This document shows, piece after piece, positions 16,452 through 23,518 of a DNA stretch of 24,353 nucleotides. Numbering within the stretch: position 1 is the stretch's first letter; each line of letters begins with the position of its first letter. The stretch covers positions 1-24,353 of the forward strand of contig CAYTHL010000017.1 in NCBI GenBank assembly GCA_964437615.1, in the 5' to 3' direction. The position numbers and the translations under genes were made by a program. Source of the DNA: RGIG4790 sp964437615 (GTDB lineage Bacteria; Bacillota; Clostridia; Christensenellales; UBA1242). A model generated the notes under the pieces. The model was not told where the DNA came from and ran no database searches. It saw only the letters and a program-made list of their open reading frames with translations.

Positions 16452-17717
16452 CTATTTTTTACCATTACTACGCAGTAAATTTGTTAAAGCAACAAGTATT
16501 CCAAGTTTGCCTTGGCTATAAGTTATCCCGCCTTGCATGTAGCAAATATATGGCTCTGTTAGCGGCCCGTCACAAGACAAATCTATGGTGCTGCCAGTGA
16601 TAAAACTTCCACTTGCCATAACTTCTTCGTCGGGGTAACCCGGCATTGGAGCGGCCTCTGGCACAACAAAATTTTCTATTATCATACCCTTTTGCATACC
16701 TTGGCAAAACCCAACTAGTGCGTCCGCCGAGCCAAGCCGGATAGTTTGAATAATGTCGGTACGTTCTTCTAGCGGCGTTGGGCTAACATCATAGCCCAGT
16801 TTTTGTAGTAAAAAGCTTGCAAGCGTCATAGTTTTTAGGCTGCTTTCCACGGCACTTGGCGCATAATATAGGCCCATAAACATTTCACGATTGGTGTTTA
16901 AGTTGGCGCCAAGGTCTTTGCCTATCCCGGGTGCAGAAAATCTTTCGCTAACCTGCCAAACTAAGTCTTTTTTGCCAACAATGTATCCGCCAGTGCGCGT
17001 TATGCCGCCAGATAAATTTTTCATCAGCGAGCCAACTATAATATCTGCACCAACATGAGTTGGCTCTCTATCTTCTACAAAGTCACCATAGCAGTTGTCT
17101 ACCAGCACAATAACGTTAGGGTCGGCAGCCTTAATAGCTTTTATAACCTTTTCTATTTTTTCTATGGTTAAGCTCTTTCGGCAAGCGTAGCCCCTAGACC
17201 GCTGAATAGCCATTAGGCTTACACCGCCACGCTTGATGCGGTTTACAATGGCCGCAATATCAAAGTCGTCGTCAACCAAATCTATCTGCTCGTAATTTAC
17301 CCCATGGGCGATAAGCGAATTTTTGCTCTTGCCGCTAATACCTATCATGGTAGTTAAACTATCGTATGGCCTGCCAGATATAGACACCATGGTGTCGCCA
17401 GGGCGCAACAGCCCAAAAAATGCCAGTGCCAGCGCATGCGTTCCGCTCATAATTTGCGGACGAACAAGGGCGTCTTCGGCACCAAAAAGCTGTGCATAAA
17501 CTTGCTCTAACTTATCGCGTCCGCCGTCATAATATCCGTAGCCCGTAACCTCGGCAAAATCTGGGCTAGCAAGTCTGCAATCACCAAACGCTTTAATAAC
17601 TTTGGCCATTATCGCCAAACTTGTCTGCTCGTATTTTTTAAAAACTGGGGCAAGCTCCTTTTCTGCCTCGTCCGCCATTTCTACCAACTTTTGATCAATG
17701 TCTAGCCCTAAATACAT
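16452..17717 (-). CDS. YnbB-type PLP-dependent enzyme (methionine gamma-lyase/aluminium resistance family, PF06838)
   Basis: The 421-aa protein matches the Cys/Met-metabolism-like fold-type I family often annotated as aluminium resistance protein or methionine gamma-lyase family. Features are VTGYGYYDGGRDKLE near the N-terminus, MSGTHALALA, the IxVDNCYGDF aspartate segment that holds the PLP ring, and VGSLMKNLSGGI with the predicted PLP lysine near residue 234. GSFITGSTIDLSCDGP and MQGG follow near the C-terminus. I choose the second Met because AAAGGAG is seven bases upstream. The reaction and substrate are unproven for most family members. Confidence 0.92.
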   Translation of the reverse strand: MYLGLDIDQKLVEMADEAEKELAPVFKKYEQTSLAIMAKVIKAFGDCRLASPDFAEVTGYGYYDGGRDKLEQVYAQLFGAEDALVRPQIMSGTHALALAFFGLLRPGDTMVSISGRPYDSLTTMIGISGKSKNSLIAHGVNYEQIDLVDDDFDIAAIVNRIKRGGVSLMAIQRSRGYACRKSLTIEKIEKVIKAIKAADPNVIVLVDNCYGDFVEDREPTHVGADIIVGSLMKNLSGGITRTGGYIVGKKDLVWQVSERFSAPGIGKDLGANLNTNREMFMGLYYAPSAVESSLKTMTLASFLLQKLGYDVSPTPLEERTDIIQTIRLGSADALVGFCQGMQKGMIIENFVVPEAAPMPGYPDEEVMASGSFITGSTIDLSCDGPLTEPYICYMQGGITYSQGKLGILVALTNLLRSNGKK

Positions 17718-17786
17718 AATATCTCCTTTGTGCAACTATTTTTTAGATATGTTTGCTTAAAAAACATAGCCTTTCTCTTACTCGGC

Positions 17787-17816
17787 ATTTTAGCATGATT
17801 TTTGGTCATTTGTAAA
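17787..17816 (-). promoter_or_regulatory. Promoter of the YnbB-type gene
   Basis: TTTACA (17811-17816), an 18-base spacer and TAAAAT (17787-17792) on the minus strand. TG one base before the -10 box makes it an extended -10 promoter. The rest of the 280-base gap holds a C-rich tract near 17874 and the terminator at 17946. Confidence 0.55.
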
Positions 17817-17945
17817 ACATTTTAGCCAACTTAACCAGCCCTACCGCAAAAAATAAAAAATTCTACCCTTTTCGCCCCCCCATTTTGCCCCAAAATGCAA
17901 ATACAAAATTGTTTATATATTTACAGTTAACTCAAAGTATGCAAA

Positions 17946-17986
17946 CAAAAAACAAAGCAACCAATTTTATGGTTGCTTTGTTTTTT
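17946..17986. terminator. Bidirectional terminator after the 379-aa gene
   Basis: A long perfect stem (ACAAAGCAACC at 17952-17962 with GGTTGCTTTGT at 17971-17981) extends into A and T runs on both sides, so it can work in both directions. It ends the minus-strand gene starting at 19138. Confidence 0.9.
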
Positions 17987-17998
17987 ATCATAACTTTG

Positions 17999-19138
17999 TT
18001 ACAGCCCAAATATGTCTTCTTCGGTAAACACTTCGGCGGCGTTGCCAACCCCTGCCCGTTTTGAAATATTCAAAAGCTGTTTTTTTATTGGCGCTAAATT
18101 TTCTAGCGGCTCACACAACTCTATTATGGCGTCAATTTCTTCCTTAGCCACATAAACACTGTCAAATTTAGGGATTTTGCCGTTGGCACCAAATATGTAG
18201 TCACTTAAAATAACAGATAGCTTACCATTTCTATCAAATACACCTTCGTTAGATTTATCAATTCTGCTTATAAGTTTATTAAGTTCTCTGCAAACCTCTA
18301 ACGCCAATTGACTTTTGCCGTCAAGCTGCATGCAAGCATGTTCGTGTGCAGAAATAAGTTTTTGAATGCCACTGTTTTCTTCTGGCGATAGAGAAAGAGC
18401 ATTTTTCTGCAACTCTATTTTGCATTTTCTTTGGCGAGATGCCAATATTTCCAGTCTTTTGCTCTCGGCTAGGGCAATGTCAGCTAGTTGCGACAGTTCG
18501 GCTTTGCTAACTAAACAAATCCCGTCTATTGGTTGCAAACGCCAGTCTTTATTTTTAATTTTGCCACTTTTATAAACATTTATTAAACTTTTACAAACCT
18601 TAATTTTTGCTTTAATTCTGTTATAAATAGGTAGGTAACCCATGTATTCTTCAGTGCAGTCTGCAAAAGCTTCGGACTTACCGTCTTTAGAAAACTTACC
18701 AGTTTCCATATTGCGTTTACCTTGCAGTATAATGTTAATAATTTTGTCATCTACTATTGAGTGGCCTTTGCAATAATCTTCTTTATTTCCCATTTTGCCG
18801 CTAAAATATCTGCACCACGCTATAAAATCTTCTTCTAAACTTTTGTATAGCCCTTCATTTGATGCGCTTAATTTTTCTAAGTTTGCAAGATCCTCAGTAA
18901 TTAAATCGTTGGTATGCAAAATAGCGGCATCACGCATTGCTTTGATATACTCTGCGCCTATTATTCCTGCGGATTTGCCTAACTTTTCAAAAACTCTTTT
19001 TTGGTATTCGTTTAAAACCCAGTAAATTTGGTTAATTGTTTGCGACAACATAGCTTCACTATGTATCATTGCGATAATTTTTATGGCGTTATTGTTGCCG
19101 CCGTTTCCCCACATAGTTTCCACCGATGTATCTACCAT
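17999..19138 (-). CDS. Hypothetical protein, 379 aa, mostly helical
   Basis: I do not recognise this protein. It begins MVDTSVETMWGNGGNNNAIK, has no membrane segment or signal peptide, and looks largely alpha-helical with several Cys, Lys and Glu residues. A central Lys-rich section (RIKAKIKVCKSLINVYKSGKIKNKDWR) and an acidic C-terminus (EVFTEEDIFGL) are notable. I start at 19138 because AAGGAG lies eight bases upstream; the frame extends 28 codons further but over the promoter. Its own promoter and terminator make it a single-gene unit, divergent from metG with 107 bases between their promoter regions. It is not visibly related to the 345-aa protein of the CRISPR locus. Confidence 0.75.
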   Translation of the reverse strand: MVDTSVETMWGNGGNNNAIKIIAMIHSEAMLSQTINQIYWVLNEYQKRVFEKLGKSAGIIGAEYIKAMRDAAILHTNDLITEDLANLEKLSASNEGLYKSLEEDFIAWCRYFSGKMGNKEDYCKGHSIVDDKIINIILQGKRNMETGKFSKDGKSEAFADCTEEYMGYLPIYNRIKAKIKVCKSLINVYKSGKIKNKDWRLQPIDGICLVSKAELSQLADIALAESKRLEILASRQRKCKIELQKNALSLSPEENSGIQKLISAHEHACMQLDGKSQLALEVCRELNKLISRIDKSNEGVFDRNGKLSVILSDYIFGANGKIPKFDSVYVAKEEIDAIIELCEPLENLAPIKKQLLNISKRAGVGNAAEVFTEEDIFGL

Positions 19139-19166
19139 TTTTGTTCTCCTTTTAGTTATCGGTTGC

Positions 19167-19195
19167 ATTTTAGCACAGGCAAAAGCTAAAATCAA
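19167..19195 (-). promoter_or_regulatory. Promoter of the 379-aa gene
   Basis: TTGATT (19190-19195), a 17-base spacer and TAAAAT (19167-19172) on the minus strand, with TG one base before the -10 box (extended -10). The predicted leader is about 22 nt and contains AAGGAG. Confidence 0.6.
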
Positions 19196-19245
19196 TACCC
19201 AATTTAAAAAAATTTGCGGCAAGCTTGCTTTTGTTTAAAAAGTGC

Positions 19246-19273
19246 TTGACAACTTGCAAATTTTTGGTATAAA
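19246..19273 (+). promoter_or_regulatory. Promoter of the metG leader
   Basis: TTGACA (19246-19251), a 16-base spacer and TATAAA (19268-19273) preceded by TGG, giving an extended -10. The predicted start is near 19280, about 148 bases before the metG ATG. Confidence 0.7.
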
Positions 19274-19279
19274 CTGCAG

Positions 19280-19402
19280 TCATGATTAATTTTGCCCAAC
19301 AACAGCAACAGTAATTGCATGGGATAACCCGTATGCAACTATTTTGGGTGCTTTGGGGTAAAATATAATAGGTAAATCTCAAGGCACCGCAAGGTGCTTT
19401 TT
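19280..19402 (+). promoter_or_regulatory. Structured attenuator-like leader of metG
   Basis: The leader ends in an intrinsic terminator: GCACC (19384-19388), loop GCAA, GGTGC (19393-19397), then T5, 26 bases before metG. An upstream GGTGC (19347-19351) can pair with the same GCACC as an antiterminator. The GGG of that element is also claimed by a CCCAA (19295-19299)/TTGGG (19344-19348) helix that encloses a hairpin at 19315-19338. A second TTGGG at 19353-19357 offers an alternative partner. These exclusive pairings look like a transcription switch. AGGCACCGC resembles the T-box core TGGNACC, but at about 120 nt it is short for a T-box and I cannot find a Stem I with confidence. Confidence 0.5.
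19282..19314 (+). CDS. Possible leader peptide MINFAQQQQQ upstream of metG
   Basis: An ATG one or two bases after the predicted transcription start opens a ten-codon frame ending in five Gln codons (CAA CAA CAG CAA CAG) and TAA. There is no ribosome binding site, so it would be leaderless. Its codons overlap the CCCAA strand of the leader helix, so ribosome position could change the folding. It may be a chance ORF. Confidence 0.25.
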   Translation: MINFAQQQQQ

Positions 19403-19427
19403 GCGTTTTATAAAAAGGAGAAAATTT

Positions 19428-21434
19428 ATGAATAGTTTTAATGACCCAAGGTTAGATGCCATGATATCTCACCGTCCAGTTTTTGCTAAGCGTGCCATGA
19501 TAACCAGCGGCATGCCTAACGGCAACAAATATCTGCATATGGGGCATGCTATGATGGCGGTGCATGCAGACATTTTTGCGCGCTTTATGCGGGATAGAAT
19601 AGGAGCAGAAAATGTGCTGCATGTGTCTGGCACTGACAGTTTTGGCAGCCCCGTAGAAGAAGGTTACAGAAAGGCGGTCGAGGCCAAAGAGTTTAGTGGC
19701 AGCATAAAGGAATTTGCCCTAAGCAAACGAGAATTTCAAAAAAAGACCTTTGACGAGTACCAAATTGGCATAAATTTGTACTCTGGTAGCTGCACAGATG
19801 AGGCTTTGCCCTTTCATGAAGAAACAGGGGCATGGATTTTTGACACTCTTCTTAAAAATGGCCATTTAAAAAAGCTATCTACCTATCAGTTTTACGACCA
19901 AAGGCTTGGCTGCTTTTTAAACGGGCGTCAGGTTGTTGGCAAATGTCCAATAGACGGCTGCACGGCCGAGCGCGGATATGCCGACGAGTGCGACCTTGGG
20001 CATCAGTACATGCCAAGTCAATTAATAGACCCAATCAGCGTGCAGAGCGGCGAAAAACCTATCTTAAAAAAGGTGGACAACTGGTACTTTGACCTAGATA
20101 AGCACACTGCCCTGCTGCAAGACTGGACAAATTATTTAAAATCTAATACACCTACGCGCGACTACATTATTAAAACAATAAATGAGTTTTTAAAGTTGCC
20201 CGAAATTTACATTAAAAAGGATTTTGAGGCAAAAGTTGACAAAATGAGCAGCACTCTGCCGCCATTTATCAAAAAAGGCGACACAAAAAACAGCTTCACC
20301 ATTGTTTTTGACAAACTAGAAGACCGTGAAGATGCATGCGAAAAACTTACGGCGGCGGGCATTACCTACCGAACAGGCAAAACCCTTGTGCCGTTTAGGC
20401 TAACAGGGGACTGCCAGTGGGGTCTTAAATGCCCTAAAACTGCTGGGGATAACCTCACTTTTTGGGTGTGGCCAGAAAGTCTTTGGGCGCCAATAAGTTT
20501 TACTAAGCAGTGGTTAGCCCAAAACGGAAAAAATAAAGACCGTTGGGTGGATTATTGGTGCAGTAAAGACTGCAAAGTCTACCAGTTTATCGGCGAAGAT
20601 AACATATATTTTTACGGCCCAGCGCAAACAGCCATGTGGCTATGCATGCAAGGCGAAAATCCAAGCATGGATATACCCACGGGAGGTTTAACAATTCCGC
20701 AAATTGTCAGTGACAAGCACTTGCTATTTTTGGGCAAGAAAGCCAGCAGTAGCGGAAGCGTAAAACCGCCGCTAGCGCACGAGTTACTAAATTATTACAC
20801 GGCCGAGCAACTGCGCATGCACTTTTTGGGACTTAATGTGGCAAACAATCCAGCAAGTTTTTGCCCTAAGCCATTTAACCCAGAAGCCAAGCCAGAAGAC
20901 GCCGACCCCGTTGTTAAAGAAGGCAATCTACTAACCAATGTATTTAACCGTGTTCTGCGCTCTTTGTGCTATACATGGCAAAAGGACTATAGCGGCATTA
21001 TGCCTTATGGCGAGCCAAGCGTAGACGTTCAAAAAGAGGCAACTTTGGTGCTGCTAAAATACGAAAAACTGATGAGCGAGCAGAAATTGCACATGGTTAG
21101 TTACGAACTAGACACATATATAAGAAATATGAACAAACTTTGGGCTAAAAATTCGGCACTTTTTGCAAACGACCAAGGCCTAGAAACACAGACCATTGTT
21201 GACGAACTACACATGGTGCGCACGGCGCTATTAATGCTCCACCCTGTTGTGCCTGTTGGAACGCAGTTTGTTGCAGACTTTTTGGGGCTAGATAGCGGCA
21301 TCTTTAACTGGCAAAATGTAGACAAAAATATTTATGCCTTTGTAAAGGATGCAAAAAATCACAAGCCAACTTTTCTAGAACCTAAAACCGACTTTTTTAA
21401 AAAACACCCAAGCCAATACGAAACCGAGGAATAA
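19428..21434 (+). CDS. metG: Methionyl-tRNA synthetase, KMSKS-variant form
   Basis: The 668-aa class I synthetase charges tRNA-Met. HMGH (residues 37-40) is the HIGH signature. The zinc knuckle reads CPIDGC...DECDLGHQY near 172-192. WxWPESLWAP, GEDNIYFYGP and KEGNLLTNVFNR match MetRS. The KMSKS loop is KKASSSG (about 437-443), so Met is replaced by Ala and the second Lys by Ser. From memory, a group of Bacillota and Bacteroidota MetRS proteins shares this variant. There is no C-terminal tRNA-binding (Trbp111) domain. AAAAGGAG precedes the ATG at 19428; an earlier ATG in frame lies in the terminator. Confidence 0.93.
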   Translation: MNSFNDPRLDAMISHRPVFAKRAMITSGMPNGNKYLHMGHAMMAVHADIFARFMRDRIGAENVLHVSGTDSFGSPVEEGYRKAVEAKEFSGSIKEFALSKREFQKKTFDEYQIGINLYSGSCTDEALPFHEETGAWIFDTLLKNGHLKKLSTYQFYDQRLGCFLNGRQVVGKCPIDGCTAERGYADECDLGHQYMPSQLIDPISVQSGEKPILKKVDNWYFDLDKHTALLQDWTNYLKSNTPTRDYIIKTINEFLKLPEIYIKKDFEAKVDKMSSTLPPFIKKGDTKNSFTIVFDKLEDREDACEKLTAAGITYRTGKTLVPFRLTGDCQWGLKCPKTAGDNLTFWVWPESLWAPISFTKQWLAQNGKNKDRWVDYWCSKDCKVYQFIGEDNIYFYGPAQTAMWLCMQGENPSMDIPTGGLTIPQIVSDKHLLFLGKKASSSGSVKPPLAHELLNYYTAEQLRMHFLGLNVANNPASFCPKPFNPEAKPEDADPVVKEGNLLTNVFNRVLRSLCYTWQKDYSGIMPYGEPSVDVQKEATLVLLKYEKLMSEQKLHMVSYELDTYIRNMNKLWAKNSALFANDQGLETQTIVDELHMVRTALLMLHPVVPVGTQFVADFLGLDSGIFNWQNVDKNIYAFVKDAKNHKPTFLEPKTDFFKKHPSQYETEE

Positions 21435-22088
21435 AAATTTTTTAGCAACACTAAATTGATAAAATTTGCAAACTTATTTTTAGCAAAAACGCAGAACTTT
21501 TAATTGATGCATTTTTGTTGCCAAAAATATACTAACATAAATTGCCTTTATGTAAATAATCACTTTATTTGCAAAATTTTTTACAAATAATTTAATAAAA
21601 TTGTTTGTACTGCCGCAGCTGTGTTATTTATTAATTTTTAATAATTGTTATTCCTCATAGAAATAATTTTAATTTACCAATGTTTCACAAAAAGTATAAA
21701 TGTTTAATTGCAAAAATTGATATAAATTTGGGCAATTTTAGTCATATAAACAAATTAAAATGACAAAAGTTATTAACAATTTCAACAAAAACTATGTTAA
21801 AAACTACCAACTTTTGTTAATTTTACCCCACTTTTCAACAAGTTATTAACAAATTTTGTTAATAACTTCCCCTTTTGCTCAAAAATTCAATTATTTTTTA
21901 CTATTTTACCATTTTGCCCTAAAAATGATTATTGTAGCCCAAAACTACATTTTTATTTGCTGCCATTTAGTGTCCGCCAAGTATGGATAAAAAATATTCT
22001 TTTATAGCCGGTATAAACAGTTTCTTCTACTGGTAGGCATTTCACTTCCACAACACCTGCTTAAAAACATAAAATATTATTAAAAAGG
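21435..22088. other. Long AT-rich intergenic region between metG and tracrRNA
   Basis: About 650 bases without a convincing gene. It contains the GTTATTAACAA repeats described separately and a 17-codon frame at 21983 with slight similarity to Cas9 N-termini. I see no clear metG terminator and no RNA gene here. Confidence 0.7.
21767..21868. repeat. GTTATTAACAA repeats with a 29-bp inverted repeat
   Basis: AAGTTATTAACAA occurs at 21767-21779 and again at 21840-21852. The second copy forms a perfect inverted repeat with TTTGTTAATAACTT at 21855-21868 (14-bp arms, one central base). A partial TTTGTTAAT lies at 21813-21821. Spacing and symmetry suggest a protein-binding site. The 9-mer TTATTAACA differs from the DnaA box TTATCCACA at two positions, so origin function is not supported. 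Confidence 0.5.
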
Positions 22089-22117
22089 TTGACAAAATTA
22101 TACTTATATTGTATTAT
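22089..22117 (+). promoter_or_regulatory. tracrRNA promoter
   Basis: TTGACA (22089-22094), an exact 17-base spacer and TATTAT (22112-22117). The predicted start near 22124 is four bases before the anti-repeat. Confidence 0.85.
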
Positions 22118-22123
22118 AAAAAT

Positions 22124-22244
22124 GTAACTTATACCATACCAAATTAAAATAGGTTACTAAAATAAAGATAATCGTAAGATTATCGTAGGTAATTCTTAAT
22201 GAATTATCCAGTAAGTGGCAGCAACTATGGTTGCCGCCTTTTTT
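22124..22244 (+). ncRNA. tracrRNA of a type II-C-like CRISPR system
   Basis: Bases 22128-22163 are the reverse complement of the 36-bp CRISPR repeat at 31 of 36 positions. The two adjacent internal mismatches give the bulge usual in type II duplexes, with an uninterrupted lower stem of about eight pairs. Downstream come AAAGA, a perfect hairpin GATAATC-GTAA-GATTATC (22167-22184), and a second hairpin GGTAATTC/GAATTATC (22188-22208). Last is a terminator hairpin GGCAGCAAC/GTTGCCGCC with one A-C mismatch, followed by T6 (22217-22244). The ACTAAAATAAAGA join is the same as I recall for the Campylobacter jejuni type II-C tracrRNA. It is on the same strand as the array, as needed for pairing with crRNAs. 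Confidence 0.92.
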
Positions 22245-22246
22245 GT

Positions 22247-22346
22247 TGTTTAACTTGCCCCTTTATTTTGGTATGGTATAATTGTAAGTGCCCCGTTTCG
22301 CCAAGCAATGTCGTTTTAGTTCCCCTTTAAATTTGTTTGCTATAAT
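22247..22346 (+). CRISPR. Degenerate repeat-spacer-repeat unit beside the tracrRNA (dedicated guide candidate)
   Basis: The first unit (22247-22282) matches the array repeat at 26 of 36 positions and perfectly over its last 16 bases, so it keeps the extended -10 TGGTATAAT. Exactly 30 bases follow (22283-22312), the spacer length of the main array. Then comes GTTTTAGTTCCCC, a second diverged repeat of 34 bases ending TGCTATAAT (22313-22346). A start seven bases after TATAAT would give an RNA with a 24-nt guide and the repeat's 5' part intact for tracrRNA pairing. The unit begins two bases after the tracrRNA's T-run. Confidence 0.8.
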
Positions 22347-22408
22347 TTTTACCCTCATAACAATATAAAAACGATGCTTTAGGCTTTTTGTTGCAAAATT
22401 TTTCCCTA

Positions 22409-22437
22409 TTGACAGAAAGAAAAAAGTATGATACAAT
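22409..22437 (+). promoter_or_regulatory. Strong promoter of the 345-aa gene
   Basis: TTGACA (22409-22414), an exact 17-base spacer and TACAAT (22432-22437), with a predicted start near 22444 and a leader of about 18 nt that contains GGGAG. The gene therefore does not depend on tracrRNA or mini-array transcription. Confidence 0.8.
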
Positions 22438-22461
22438 GCTACCTGTTAAGGGAGAAAAGAT

Positions 22462-23499
22462 ATGGAATCTATTAATTTAGAATCATCAATTAATAATTAC
22501 CTAAAATTAAAGTTAAAAGAACAAAAAATAAATAAAGCCATAATGAAAATTACTGACGAGATTGGCACTAATAATTCTCTTCAAAAGATAATGGAATCTC
22601 ATGAAATTATTGATAAGTCTGCTAATGAGGCTTTTGCAAAGGATTGCGAACCCGTTATGGATCGGTTAAATCAATATGTTAAAATAATTGTAACCCCAGG
22701 GGTTGAGTATAACTGTAAAAATATTATTGTTAATCTTATGGGCTCAGATTATCTTTTGGCTAATTTTCCAAGTGAATCTAATGTTTTATATCTAGATGAA
22801 AAATCAACAGCAGCGCTAAGCAAATTTGAACAAATAGTAAATCTTTCACCAGAAGTTCAGTTGGGTGTTTTGGGTATGAAAATGAAAAAATATTATGAGA
22901 ATATTTGTTTTGATAATGAGGAATATGAATTAAAAGTTAAAATATATAATAGCCAAAAATTTCCAGCCGATAATAAGGTCACCCGCCATCTTTTTAAAAG
23001 TAAACTAAGGTATAAAGACAGACTTCAAGAAGAAATTAATAACTACAAAGTTTCTCATGATTATTATGAAGAAAATAAAGAAACAATTAAAGCTGTGCTT
23101 AATGATGATAAAATTGTGCTAAGAAAATTAATTGATGCAAATATTGCTAAGTTTTATGAGATAAAAAAATTAATTGAAGAATTTTGTGAACTTCGCAAGA
23201 AACATTTTGAATCTAAGGAGTATAAAGAGTCCTCGCAAAAATTAGAATTTGCAGTTCAGGCAGAAAATAAAAAGAAAGAATTACAAAAAAATTTAGGTGT
23301 AATTAAAAAACAGAGTAAAAATGAGTTTGAAAATATTGAAAATTTAGCTATATCATGCGCTAAAGAAAATACAAACAAGGTAATGGATGTTTTACAATTA
23401 ATAGATGAATCTAAGTTATCAAAAGAAGACAAAGACAAGCTAAAAGATCATGTTTATTCTTCATTGTCTTCAAATTTGGTAAATGTATATAACGGATAG
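22462..23499 (+). CDS. Unknown 345-aa Lys/Glu-rich helical protein inside the CRISPR locus
   Basis: I do not recognise this protein. It is predicted almost wholly alpha-helical. Residues 1-60 and roughly 150-320 are Lys/Glu-rich with coiled-coil-like stretches (such as LQEEINNYK and KKKELQKNLGVIKKQ). A more globular middle (about 65-135, with VKIIVTPGVEYNCKNIIVNLMG) may be a folded core. No membrane segment, signal peptide, HNH, RuvC, Cas1 or Cas2 motif is visible. It is longer than short Csn2 proteins but close in size to the long Csn2 forms; I see no sequence similarity that supports that link. GGGAG precedes the ATG. Codon use favours AAT, GAT and AAA more than the housekeeping genes, suggesting transfer. 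It lies between tracrRNA and array, where cas genes might be expected. Confidence 0.85.
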   Translation: MESINLESSINNYLKLKLKEQKINKAIMKITDEIGTNNSLQKIMESHEIIDKSANEAFAKDCEPVMDRLNQYVKIIVTPGVEYNCKNIIVNLMGSDYLLANFPSESNVLYLDEKSTAALSKFEQIVNLSPEVQLGVLGMKMKKYYENICFDNEEYELKVKIYNSQKFPADNKVTRHLFKSKLRYKDRLQEEINNYKVSHDYYEENKETIKAVLNDDKIVLRKLIDANIAKFYEIKKLIEEFCELRKKHFESKEYKESSQKLEFAVQAENKKKELQKNLGVIKKQSKNEFENIENLAISCAKENTNKVMDVLQLIDESKLSKEDKDKLKDHVYSSLSSNLVNVYNG

Positions 23500-23518
23500 A
23501 ATATAAACAAAATGTTTT

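Noticed and set aside
21767..21868. Chromosomal origin (DnaA boxes)
   Set aside because: The repeated 9-mer TTATTAACA differs from TTATCCACA at two positions and no dnaA, dnaN or rpmH is nearby.
21975..21981. CGCCAAG, shared with the mini-array spacer, just before the Cas9-like ATG at 21983
   Set aside because: Only seven bases match and they are not at the PAM-proximal end of the guide; this is expected by chance in a 24 kb window.
22283..22348. The mini-array as part of the main array, split by an insertion of the 345-aa gene
   Set aside because: Its repeats are diverged in different ways from each other and from the array, and the gene has a complete promoter of its own; a simple insertion would leave near-identical repeats. 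Not fully excluded.
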